Shown: one piece after another, positions 1 to 6,753 of the stretch
Layout: each line of letters opens with the position of its first letter
Numbering within the stretch: position 1 is the first letter of the stretch
From: Paenibacillaceae bacterium
GTDB taxonomy: Bacteria; Bacillota; Bacilli; Paenibacillales; YIM-B00363
Direction: 5' to 3'
Assembly: GCA_018969805.1 (NCBI GenBank)
Contig: JAGWXQ010000042.1
Span: 1 to 9,224 of the forward strand
Length of the DNA stretch: 9,224 nt
Notes under the pieces: model-generated
The model's database searches: none
Told to the model about the DNA's origin: nothing
What the model saw: the letters and a program-made list of their open reading frames with translations, nothing else
Program-made: the position numbers and the translations under genes

Positions 1-891
1 GATGAAGCACATATGGTTCAAAGAAAGCCGGAATGGTTGAGGATCAATCTCGTATCAGAGGAAGCGCATGATGCGTATCGCGACATAAAGCGCATGATGC
101 GTGCAAAATCGCTGCACACGGTGTGTGAAGAAGCAAAGTGTCCGAACATCCATGAGTGCTGGGCCAATAAAACGGCGACGTTTATGATTTTGGGCAGTGT
201 ATGTACGCGCGCATGTCGGTTTTGTGCGGTGGCCTCAGGGCAGCCGACAGAGCTCGATTGGGCAGAGCCGGAGCGTGTCGCGGAAGCTGTCGAACAAATG
301 GGACTGCGCCACTGTGTCGTGACATCGGTCGCGCGCGACGACGTGCACGATGGAGGTGCCGCGGTGTTTGTCGCTACGATCGAGGCGATCCGTGCGCGTG
401 TGCCCGCGTGTGGCATTGAGGTGCTCATCCCGGATTTTGGTGGACAACGTGCATCGTTGGCGCACGTGCTTGAGGCACGACCAGATATAGTAAACCACAA
501 CATAGAGACGGTGCGTAGGATGACACCGCGTGTCCGGGCGAAGGCGACGTACGATCGGTCGCTGGAGTTGCTCGCGCGATCGAAAGAAATCGCTCCGCAC
601 ATCAAGACAAAATCGTCGCTGATGATCGGTATTGGCGAGCAGGAAGAAGAAATCATCGAGGCGATGGACGATTTGCGCGCGTGTGGTGTCGATATATTGA
701 CGATCGGGCAATATTTGCAGCCGACGAAGCAACATGTGCCGATCGATCGGTACTATACGCCAGAGCAGTTTGCAGCATTCAAGCGCATTGGACTGCAAAA
801 AGGATTCCGGCATGTCGAATCAGGACCACTCGTGCGCAGCTCGTACCATGCGCACGAACAAGTGCGTGCAAGTGAGGTGGTGCACGCATGA
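1..891 (+). CDS. lipA: Lipoyl synthase LipA (5' end possibly outside window)
   Basis: Radical-SAM lipoyl synthase: it inserts two sulfur atoms into the octanoyl group carried by GcvH or the E2 subunits of 2-oxoacid dehydrogenases, in the cytoplasm. Numbering from the first ATG (position 13), the auxiliary 4Fe-4S ligands are C38, C43 and C49 (CxxxxCxxxxxC) and the radical-SAM cluster ligands are C64, C68 and C71 (CxxxCxxC). The C-terminal RSSY motif (275-278) supplies the serine ligand of the auxiliary cluster. Family identity is very strong along the whole length. The start is uncertain. The frame is open to base 1, reading D-E-A-H before the ATG, which resembles the B. subtilis N-terminus as I recall it. 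No ribosome binding site precedes position 13, although every other gene here has one. The true start may therefore lie upstream; the alternative is 13-891 (292 aa). The stop overlaps the next gene by ATGA. Confidence 0.97.
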   Translation, partial: DEAHMVQRKPEWLRINLVSEEAHDAYRDIKRMMRAKSLHTVCEEAKCPNIHECWANKTATFMILGSVCTRACRFCAVASGQPTELDWAEPERVAEAVEQMGLRHCVVTSVARDDVHDGGAAVFVATIEAIRARVPACGIEVLIPDFGGQRASLAHVLEARPDIVNHNIETVRRMTPRVRAKATYDRSLELLARSKEIAPHIKTKSSLMIGIGEQEEEIIEAMDDLRACGVDILTIGQYLQPTKQHVPIDRYYTPEQFAAFKRIGLQKGFRHVESGPLVRSSYHAHEQVRASEVVHA

Positions 892-1559
892 TTTTTGTGC
901 TTGGAAGACAGTTTGCACTGACCGTAGAGCGGCACAAAGGGTGGAACATCGATGCATTTCGTGAACGATACAGTGAAGTGCTTGATCGGTATGATTATAT
1001 CGTCGGCGATTGGGGATACAGCCAATTGCGCTTAAAAGGTTTTTATGCGTCGGGGCATCGTTATGCAAGCGGTATGAACCAATTTGAAACGATCGAAGAC
1101 TATATTCACGAGTATTGTGCGGTTCGTTGCCCGTACTTTGTCGTGCATCGCCTCGATGCCCAGCGGGATGTCGTCGATGATGGGGTGCTCGAACAAGAGT
1201 GGGTTGCTGAGCCACCGTATCGATGGCGTGAACAGACGGAGGTGCGCAAACCGATCGTGCGGGACGGATCCCGAACCAAAAAAGAGGGCAATGGGCCCCT
1301 TCGTTCTGGCACTGCTGTGGAGGGGGACGGCGAAAAAGATGCCAATCGGGAAGCGCCTGTGCTTGAGGTGGATCGAAGTACATTGGACGAACACGCCAAA
1401 GAGCGCGCGCGGGTGCCGAAGCGCCCCGTCCAACGCGCAGTGTTTGATGAAGACGAATTTGCGGATGTCGAGTCGTTTGAGCGCATCGGTAAGCGCAATC
1501 TGCGGGTGGGCGGGAAACCGAGCAAATCGTTTCCACAAAAAGGAAACCGCAAATCATAA
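888..1559 (+). CDS. yutD: YutD family protein (DUF1027) with long charged tail
   Basis: Conserved Firmicute protein of unknown function. Residues 1 to about 90 match the YutD/DUF1027 family (rich in aromatic residues, with the DWGY, RLKGFY and YxxEYC regions). B. subtilis YutD is about 100 aa; this one is 223 aa. Residues 91-223 form a hydrophilic, low-complexity tail: first acidic, then mixed, ending in a basic Lys/Arg/Gly stretch. I do not recognise a domain there and it is probably disordered. The start is supported by GAGGTG at 874-879, 8 nt before the ATG. The 4-bp overlap with lipA implies translational coupling; lipA and yutD are also near each other in Bacillus. The stop TAA (1557-1559) lies 2 bp from the convergent nadK stop. 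The family call is firm, the function unknown. Confidence 0.9.
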   Translation: MIFVLGRQFALTVERHKGWNIDAFRERYSEVLDRYDYIVGDWGYSQLRLKGFYASGHRYASGMNQFETIEDYIHEYCAVRCPYFVVHRLDAQRDVVDDGVLEQEWVAEPPYRWREQTEVRKPIVRDGSRTKKEGNGPLRSGTAVEGDGEKDANREAPVLEVDRSTLDEHAKERARVPKRPVQRAVFDEDEFADVESFERIGKRNLRVGGKPSKSFPQKGNRKS

Positions 1560-1561
1560 TA

Positions 1562-2371
1562 TTACGTAAAATGCTCGTCCTGTAAAAACGCTTCGCGAAC
1601 ACGGTCCCAAAACGGAAACGGGCGATAGCGTACAAAGTGGACTTTTTGTTCTGCGACGCTCAGGCGCATCGTCAAAATGTCGTCGATCGGATGCACGATG
1701 TGGTCGATGGAAAGCAACAATCGTTGTTTTTTGGGGAGGATGTCGCAGTGGTGGTGTTTTGGCAAAACGATCGGGGAGCCGATCGTTCGAAACACCCTGT
1801 TGTTGATGGAGGCGATTTCCGCAAGCTGAATCGCTTCAAGTGCGGGATGGACGAGCGCGCCGCTCAAGCTTTTGTTGTAGGCGGTGCTTCCGGACGGTGT
1901 CGAAATGCACAAGCCATCCCCGCGAAAATGTTCAAAAACACTGTCGTTGATCCGTACGTCGGCGACGAGTGTCGCATCGGCCCCTTTGATCGTGCATTCG
2001 TTGAGCGCGAGCACAGTGCGTGTGTCGGTATGCGTGTGCAGCACGATGTGCAAGAGCGGATATTGGACGGTGCGTGACGCGACATCGTGTTGTGCGGTGA
2101 CCATATGTGTGATAAGCGCGGGAATTTCGGACGGTTTCCAGTCGGCATAAAATCCGAGATGTCCGGTGTGGACTCCGACGAATGCGGTATGAGACAGGTT
2201 GTTTTGAAAGCGATGGAATGCATGGAGCATCGTACCATCGCCACCGATCGATACGACGACATCGGGGTACGTGTCATCCAACACCAATCCAGCAGCGACA
2301 GCTGCAGTGCAAAATGCAGCGCACAGCGATTCGGATGCTGCATCGTGACGGGCTACGGTGAAAAAGCGCAT
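1562..2371 (-). CDS. nadK: NAD kinase (ATP/polyphosphate-dependent)
   Basis: Cytoplasmic NAD kinase, 269 aa, which phosphorylates NAD to NADP and so supplies the NADP pool. Visible signatures are GGDGT at 43-47 with catalytic D45, the NE pair at 124-125, and the GDGxxxSTPSGSTAY block (151-165) that forms the nucleotide site. The C-terminal RYRPFPFW stretch is typical of the Bacillus NadF/PpnKA type. Length matches the family. A longer frame reaches 2464, but the ATG at 2371 is chosen because AGGAGGT (2383-2377) sits 5 nt upstream and the family N-terminus begins there. It lies 133 bp downstream of ylbJ on the same strand and may have its own promoter in that gap. Its TAA stop (1564-1562) nearly touches the yutD stop from the other direction. 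Confidence 0.97.
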   Translation of the reverse strand: MRFFTVARHDAASESLCAAFCTAAVAAGLVLDDTYPDVVVSIGGDGTMLHAFHRFQNNLSHTAFVGVHTGHLGFYADWKPSEIPALITHMVTAQHDVASRTVQYPLLHIVLHTHTDTRTVLALNECTIKGADATLVADVRINDSVFEHFRGDGLCISTPSGSTAYNKSLSGALVHPALEAIQLAEIASINNRVFRTIGSPIVLPKHHHCDILPKKQRLLLSIDHIVHPIDDILTMRLSVAEQKVHFVRYRPFPFWDRVREAFLQDEHFT

Positions 2372-2461
2372 GGCGCACCTCCTAATACGAATGTGGATGT
2401 CAATCTGGATCGTGGTTTTCAATATAGGGATGAGTCCTGTTGTGCCTATGCGTATCGTAGC

Positions 2462-2478
2462 CAAACGGGGGACGTTTG
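2462..2478. repeat. Inverted repeat CAAACG-N5-CGTTTG
   Basis: Perfect 6-bp arms (2462-2467 and 2473-2478) around a 5-nt spacer. It is too short to be a strong terminator and no T-run follows on either strand. It overlaps the spacer of the candidate nadK promoter, so it could be an operator, but this is unproven and chance is possible. Confidence 0.35.
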
Positions 2479-2489
2479 TGCAAGGGTGT

Positions 2490-2504
2490 TCGCATCCGAT
2501 GCGA
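2490..2504. repeat. 15-bp palindrome TCGCATC-C-GATGCGA after ylbJ stop
   Basis: Perfect 7-bp arms around one central base, directly abutting the ylbJ stop codon (2507-2505). As RNA it could fold with a 3-nt loop, but no U-tract follows, so it is not a standard intrinsic terminator. A transcript-end stabiliser or a protein-binding site are alternatives. Confidence 0.4.
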
Positions 2505-3452
2505 TCAGATGGGGAACAGTAGGGTGTACAGTGCGGTCAGAGCTGCGGCAAACAGGCCGTGGACGATCCGTGCGCATACGAACGTACGGTAGGAGACGAT
2601 GTGGGGAGTTGCAATCGCCAAAACTTGCGCGTGTACGGCAAGCCCGCCCCATGCCAGTGCAAACGAAGCGATTGGAAACGCAAACGGAATGTGTGCTGCA
2701 GCGAGGTGCACTTGACCGAGCGATACTTCACACAGTGCAAACAGTGCGGGTATGGCGATCGCAGTGAGGCGTGGGGCGTGCGTTTCAAGCAACTGTGTGA
2801 GTGCGCGGATCGGTGCTGTGTGGGCAAGCAAAACGAGGAGGACGTTGGTCATGACGATGAGACCAGTGATGAGGGCGAGCAAGGCGGCGATCGAACGGAC
2901 GCTTTGGTGCATCTGAAAACCGTCTGCCCGTCGGGGACGGTGTGTCGGGGCTTGTGGCACTGTGCGTGGTCGTGTACAGAGGCCGTACAACAATGCGCCT
3001 CCGTAGTGGGCGAGCAACAGCATCGGAGCGAGGTCGGCAGCACCGTATAGTTTCGTAGCGATGACGGATGCGACAAACAACGGATCGGCACTCGTCGCGC
3101 AGCAAATAAGCCGGGATGCCTCTGCGCGCGAGCACGTACCCTCTTGGACGAAATCGTGCGCGAGCTTTGCTGCGACAGGGTATCCGGAGGCAAATCCAAC
3201 GATCAAGACGATCGCCCCTTCTCCAGGGACGCGAAAAATCGTGCGCATTAGGGGCGCGCACCATGCTGCGATGCGCCAGATGAGCCCGTAGCCCCGCAAA
3301 CATTCGTACAGCAACAACGTCGGCACGATCGCGGGGACGAGGACACCGGCGCACAGTGCGAGTGCATCGATTGTGGCGCGGACGGATACGGTCGGGGAGA
3401 ACATCGCCATGCAGAGCGTACAAAACAATGCGATGCGCACAACCATGTGCAT
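2505..3452 (-). CDS. ylbJ: Sporulation integral membrane protein YlbJ/SpoVV family
   Basis: Polytopic membrane protein of the nucleoside-recognition (Gate) family, 315 aa. B. subtilis YlbJ (SpoVV) acts in the mother cell during sporulation, where it helps move dipicolinic acid across the outer forespore membrane. Seen here: hydrophobic segments along most of the length; GFASGYP at 86-92; SADPLF at 121-126; EVSLG at 242-246; and GGLAVHAQV at 269-277, which matches the conserved C-terminal Gate motif. A polar Arg/Pro-rich loop at about 160-185 separates the two halves. B. subtilis YlbJ is about 400 aa as I recall, so this is a short member, although both ends align. The ATG at 3452 is preferred over 3446 because GAAAGAAGG (3470-3462) lies 9 nt upstream of it. 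Divergent from trpS, with nadK downstream. The family call is solid; the transport role is by homology. Confidence 0.88.
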   Translation of the reverse strand: MHMVVRIALFCTLCMAMFSPTVSVRATIDALALCAGVLVPAIVPTLLLYECLRGYGLIWRIAAWCAPLMRTIFRVPGEGAIVLIVGFASGYPVAAKLAHDFVQEGTCSRAEASRLICCATSADPLFVASVIATKLYGAADLAPMLLLAHYGGALLYGLCTRPRTVPQAPTHRPRRADGFQMHQSVRSIAALLALITGLIVMTNVLLVLLAHTAPIRALTQLLETHAPRLTAIAIPALFALCEVSLGQVHLAAAHIPFAFPIASFALAWGGLAVHAQVLAIATPHIVSYRTFVCARIVHGLFAAALTALYTLLFPI

Positions 3453-3482
3453 ACGATCGTGCCTTCTTTCTGTGTGCTTGGG

Positions 3483-3511
3483 TTGTCATTTTCCGAACGT
3501 TCATGTATAAT
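3483..3511 (+). promoter_or_regulatory. Sigma-A promoter of trpS
   Basis: TTGTCA (3483-3488), a 17-bp spacer and a perfect TATAAT (3506-3511). The predicted start is near 3518, which leaves a leader of only about 30 nt before the trpS ATG. That is too short for a T-box or an attenuator. Confidence 0.8.
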
Positions 3512-3528
3512 CATGGCGATTGTTATGA
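3502..3528 (-). promoter_or_regulatory. Candidate sigma-E promoter of ylbJ
   Basis: On the minus strand, TCATAAC (3528-3522), 12 bp, then TATACATG (3509-3502). This partly fits the mother-cell sigma-E pattern (KMATATT, 12-14 bp, CATACAnT). Several consensus positions are wrong, so it is only a candidate, but ylbJ is a sigma-E-type gene in Bacillus. It overlaps the trpS -10 element on the other strand. Confidence 0.3.
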
Positions 3529-3547
3529 GAAAAGTAGGTGAAGGAAC

Positions 3548-4549
3548 ATGGCACGCGTCTTATCGGGGATACAACCGAGTGGGATAATGACGATCGGCAA
3601 TTATCTCGGAGCATTGCAGCCTTTTGTGCAGCGCCATGCCACAGATGAGTGCGTGTTTATGATTGCGGACTTGCATGCGTTGACCGTACCGCAGCATCCG
3701 GATGTCGTGCGTGCGCGGACGATCGATGCGGTTGCGATGGCGGTCGCGTGTGGTATTGATGCGTCGCGGGCGATCGTATTCGTGCAGTCGCATGTGATGG
3801 AGCATGCGTTGTTGTCGTGGATTTTGACGACGATGACAACGATGGGTGAGCTGGAGCGGATGACGCAGTACAAAGACAAAGGACAAGGGCAAGTGTCTGT
3901 AGGCACGGGCTTATTTGTGTATCCAGTCCTTCAAGCGGCCGACATTTTGTTGTACGATACGGACATTGTTCCGGTCGGGGACGATCAGCGCCAGCACATC
4001 GAGCTTACGCGCGACATTGCCAAACGATGCAACCAAAAGTATGGCGATATGTTTGTCGTGCCGCAGGGGCAGTATGTCGATCGTGGGACGCGCATCATGT
4101 CGCTTGTGGATGGGCGCCGCAAAATGAGCAAAAGTGATGCGAGCGAAGGTGCGTACATTGGGTTGCTCGATACACCGGATGTCGTGCGCCGCAAAATCGG
4201 GCGTGCGACGACGGATAGTGGAAAAGACATCGTCGTTGACTGGGAGCATAAGCCTGAGGTGTCAAATTTGATCGAACTGTTTGCGGCGTGTACGGGGCAA
4301 ATGAGTGCGCACATCGTGGCGCAGTACGAAGGTGTCGGGTACGGAGCGTTTAAGCGGGATTTGGCAGAGGCGATCGTCGCTTGTGTACAGCCGATACAGC
4401 AGACGTATGCGCGGATTCGCGAGAGCGGTATGGTGCAGCAGTGGATGGACGACGGGGCGCAGCGGGCACGGAGCATAGCCCGGCAAACGGTGCGGCGCGT
4501 CACAGAGCGCATCGGACTTGTGCCTGGCGATGGGCACTTGGGTGTGTGA
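3548..4549 (+). CDS. trpS: Tryptophanyl-tRNA synthetase
   Basis: Class I aminoacyl-tRNA synthetase that charges tRNA-Trp with tryptophan using ATP, in the cytoplasm; 333 aa, close to the 328 aa of the Geobacillus stearothermophilus enzyme. The HIGH-type motif is TIGN (15-18) after the GIQPSG opening. KMSKS is at 192-196, exactly the position in the Geobacillus protein. H43 and D132, which recognise tryptophan there, are conserved; residue 129 is Gln where the Geobacillus enzyme has Met. The start is supported by AGGTG at 3536-3540, 7 nt upstream. It is transcribed from a strong sigma-A promoter with a short leader, so no tRNA-sensing leader control is seen. It is divergent from ylbJ, and rel follows after 114 bp. 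Confidence 0.98.
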   Translation: MARVLSGIQPSGIMTIGNYLGALQPFVQRHATDECVFMIADLHALTVPQHPDVVRARTIDAVAMAVACGIDASRAIVFVQSHVMEHALLSWILTTMTTMGELERMTQYKDKGQGQVSVGTGLFVYPVLQAADILLYDTDIVPVGDDQRQHIELTRDIAKRCNQKYGDMFVVPQGQYVDRGTRIMSLVDGRRKMSKSDASEGAYIGLLDTPDVVRRKIGRATTDSGKDIVVDWEHKPEVSNLIELFAACTGQMSAHIVAQYEGVGYGAFKRDLAEAIVACVQPIQQTYARIRESGMVQQWMDDGAQRARSIARQTVRRVTERIGLVPGDGHLGV

Positions 4550-4597
4550 TCCCAATCCGTGCTGCTTCTTCGGCGCATACAGCCGTCTTTATCACTG

Positions 4598-4626
4598 TTT
4601 TCAATAGGCGATGAATTGCATACGAT
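4598..4626 (+). promoter_or_regulatory. Weak candidate promoter for rel
   Basis: Within the 114-bp gap between trpS and rel, TTTTCA (4598-4603), a 17-bp spacer and TACGAT (4621-4626) match the sigma-A consensus at 4 of 6 positions in each box. No convincing terminator separates the genes, so read-through from trpS is also possible. Confidence 0.3.
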
Positions 4627-4650
4627 TTGTGTAGGTCCAATCTCGTAATG

Positions 4651-4666
4651 GGAGTGGTGGCATGTG
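4651..4666 (+). promoter_or_regulatory. RBS and GTG start of rel
   Basis: GGAG (4651-4654) lies 9 nt before the GTG at 4664. An in-frame stop at 4646-4648 rules out an upstream start, and the ATG at 4662 is in another frame. GTG is therefore the best initiation codon. Confidence 0.75.
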
Positions 4667-6727
4667 GAAGAGCGGGTGGCGTCGATCGATGTGCTGCGCA
4701 CACATGTCGCGGCGTACATGAAGCAAAGCGATGTGCAGCGCATCGATGAAGCGTATGCGTTTGCGGCCCATGCGCATGCGGGCCAAACGCGCAAATCCGG
4801 GGAACCGTACATTTTGCATCCGCTTGCAGTCGCGGCCATTCTTGTCGAGTTGCAAATGGACGCGACGACGGTCATTTGTGGACTACTCCACGATGTCGTT
4901 GAAGATACACCGATTACGCCGGCACAAATCGAAAGCCATTTTGGAAAGACGTGTCGTGCGCTCGTCGATGGATTGACGAAGCTGGAAAAATTTTCGTTTC
5001 AGTCAAAAACGGAGCACAAAAATGAAAATTACCGCAAAATGTTTGTCGCAATGGCACAAGACATTCGGGTTATTTTGATCAAACTGGCGGATCGCCTGCA
5101 CAACATGCGCACGCTTAAGCACCAAAGCGAAGAAGCCCAGCGCCGCATCGCCGAAGAAACGCTGGAAATATTTTGTCCGATTGCACATCGGTTGGGCATC
5201 GCGGCGATGCGGTGGGAGATGGAAGACATCGCTTTGCGTTACTTAAATCCCCAGCAGTATTATCGCATCGCGCACCTGATGCAAAAAAAACGCGCCGAAC
5301 GGGAACGGCACATAGATGAAGTGATCGCTGCGGTACGTGCGCGGCTGAACGATATGCACATCAACGCCGATTTGAATGGACGACCGAAACACATTTATAG
5401 CATTTACAAGAAAATGAAAGAAAAAGACAAGCAATTTAATGAAATATACGATTTGCTCGCCATTCGTGTGATCGTGGACAATGTGAAAGATTGCTATGCT
5501 GCACTCGGGATTATTCATACGTTGTGGAAACCGATGCCTGGAAGATTCAAAGACTATATCGCGATGCCCAAACCGAATATGTACCAATCGCTGCATACGA
5601 CGGTCATCGGGCCGTCGGGGGAACCGACGGAAGTGCAAATACGGACGTGGGACATGCACCGAACGTCGGAGTACGGCATTGCGGCGCATTGGGCGTATAA
5701 GGAAGGCAAAGATGCGGTACAGGCGCGATCGTTTGAAGACAAGATGACGTTTTTTCGGGGCATTTTGGAGTTGCAGCACGAGACACAAGATGCGTCCGAA
5801 TTTATGGAGTCGTTGCGTGTTGATTTTTTCTCGGATTTGGTTTATGTGTTTACACCCAAAGGGGAAGTCATTGAGCTTCCTGCGGGGTCGGTGCCGCTCG
5901 ACTTTGCGTATCGCATTCATACAGAAATCGGCAACAAGACGATCGGAGCGAAAATCAACGGACGCATCGTTGCGCTCGATACGGTGCTGAAGACGGGCGA
6001 CATTGTTGAAATACTGACTTCGAAACATTCGTACGGGCCGAGCCAAGATTGGTTGAAAATTGCCAAATCGTCCCACGCCCGCAGCAAAATTCGCCAGTGG
6101 TTTAAGCGGGAAAAGCGGGAAGACTACGCCGCGAAGCGCGTCGAGCCGATCGAACCAAAAAAAGGAGAAGAACCGCTCTCTTTGCCCCAAACCGCAGAAC
6201 CAACAAACGTCTTTCCAGAAAGACGGGATGGGAAGCTCCACAAGCCCACGAAATCGGTGGGGCGAGCGGCGCAAGGGGTGCACGTCAAAGGCATTGAAAA
6301 CTTGCTTGTGCGCTTTGCGCGGTGCTGCAATCCTGTGCCAGGGGACGAAATTATCGGATACATTACGAGGGGGAGGGGGGTATCGGTGCACCGTGTCGAT
6401 TGCCCGAATTTGGCGGTCACGGAGCACCATCATGAAGACGAGCCACACCGCGTCATTGAGGTGGAGTGGACGACGGTTGAATCGAGTTATAGTGTCGATA
6501 TTGAAATTACGGGGCACGATCGGCGGGGATTGCTCAATGAAGTGTTGCAGGCGGTGTCGGAGTCAAAGACGAATATGGCAGCCGTGACGGGGCGGTCGGA
6601 CAAGAACAAATTTGCGCTTATTCATATGACAATTTTGATCCGCAATACGGCGCATTTGCAATCGGTCGTCGAAAAAATTAAGCGCGTGCGCGACGTGTAC
6701 TCTGTACAACGCATTATGCATTCATGA
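4664..6727 (+). CDS. rel: Bifunctional (p)ppGpp synthetase/hydrolase Rel lacking the helical domain
   Basis: Long RelA/SpoT homologue, 687 aa, that makes and degrades the alarmone (p)ppGpp on starved ribosomes. The hydrolase domain is intact: R43, H52, HDVVED at 76-81, D143 and N147. The synthetase domain is intact: GRPKHIYSIY at 239-248, D263, the basic RFKD motif at 294-297 that marks bifunctional Rel enzymes, and E323. TGS spans about 393-455, with the tRNA-CCA-sensing histidine at H419. The zinc-finger domain has C554, C555, H576 and C580. An ACT/RRM domain covers about 612-687. Between TGS and the zinc finger, residues 487-538 are a Pro/Lys/Glu-rich linker in place of the roughly 100 residues, including the helical domain, of B. 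subtilis Rel (734 aa). The GTG start is discussed separately. The neighbours differ from the usual rel-dtd arrangement. Confidence 0.97.
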   Translation: MEERVASIDVLRTHVAAYMKQSDVQRIDEAYAFAAHAHAGQTRKSGEPYILHPLAVAAILVELQMDATTVICGLLHDVVEDTPITPAQIESHFGKTCRALVDGLTKLEKFSFQSKTEHKNENYRKMFVAMAQDIRVILIKLADRLHNMRTLKHQSEEAQRRIAEETLEIFCPIAHRLGIAAMRWEMEDIALRYLNPQQYYRIAHLMQKKRAERERHIDEVIAAVRARLNDMHINADLNGRPKHIYSIYKKMKEKDKQFNEIYDLLAIRVIVDNVKDCYAALGIIHTLWKPMPGRFKDYIAMPKPNMYQSLHTTVIGPSGEPTEVQIRTWDMHRTSEYGIAAHWAYKEGKDAVQARSFEDKMTFFRGILELQHETQDASEFMESLRVDFFSDLVYVFTPKGEVIELPAGSVPLDFAYRIHTEIGNKTIGAKINGRIVALDTVLKTGDIVEILTSKHSYGPSQDWLKIAKSSHARSKIRQWFKREKREDYAAKRVEPIEPKKGEEPLSLPQTAEPTNVFPERRDGKLHKPTKSVGRAAQGVHVKGIENLLVRFARCCNPVPGDEIIGYITRGRGVSVHRVDCPNLAVTEHHHEDEPHRVIEVEWTTVESSYSVDIEITGHDRRGLLNEVLQAVSESKTNMAAVTGRSDKNKFALIHMTILIRNTAHLQSVVEKIKRVRDVYSVQRIMHS

Positions 6728-6736
6728 CGCAAACGA

Positions 6737-6753
6737 AAGAGGGGGGCATGATG
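6737..6753 (+). promoter_or_regulatory. RBS deciding the oxidoreductase start
   Basis: AAGAGG (6737-6742), continuing as a G-run to 6746, sits 5 nt before the ATG at 6748 and 8 nt before the ATG at 6751. The upstream ATG at 6724 overlaps the rel stop and would add eight polar residues ahead of the signal peptide. 6748 or 6751 is therefore preferred. Confidence 0.65.

Larger units (their letters stand above)
2372..2504 (-). promoter_or_regulatory. ylbJ-nadK intergenic region with weak candidate nadK promoter
   Basis: This is the longest non-coding stretch (133 bp). On the minus strand, TTGCAC (2483-2478), an 18-bp spacer and TACGAT (2459-2454) form a weak sigma-A-like promoter. TATATT (2426-2421) is an alternative -10 without a good -35. 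Two perfect inverted repeats occur near the ylbJ end and are listed separately; one lies in the spacer of the candidate promoter. The strong ribosome binding site of nadK (2383-2377) is at the other end. No start site can be fixed from sequence alone. Confidence 0.3.

Noticed and set aside
820..1635. A 271-codon minus-strand frame across lipA end and yutD
   Set aside because: It overlaps real genes on the other strand, has no ribosome binding site and no family features.
3495..3502. Palindrome GAACGTTC within the trpS promoter spacer as a LexA box
   Set aside because: The Bacillus LexA site has a 4-nt gap between GAAC and GTTC arms (CGAAC-N4-GTTCG); this has none. An 8-bp palindrome can occur by chance.
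4574..4592. Terminator between trpS and rel
   Set aside because: The best stem is CGGC/GCCG (4 bp) with a 7-nt loop and only a short, interrupted T-run; too weak to call.
6157..6163. Slippery A AAA AAA in the rel linker (and another at 5283) as programmed frameshift sites
   Set aside because: Lysine-rich coding explains them. No upstream stimulatory element is evident, and a shifted product would lose the zinc-finger and ACT domains without an evident purpose.
5243..6517. A 424-codon open frame on the minus strand inside rel
   Set aside because: It is a shadow of rel caused by codon bias. It has a composition rich in Arg, His and Phe and no recognisable domain, and rel is certain.
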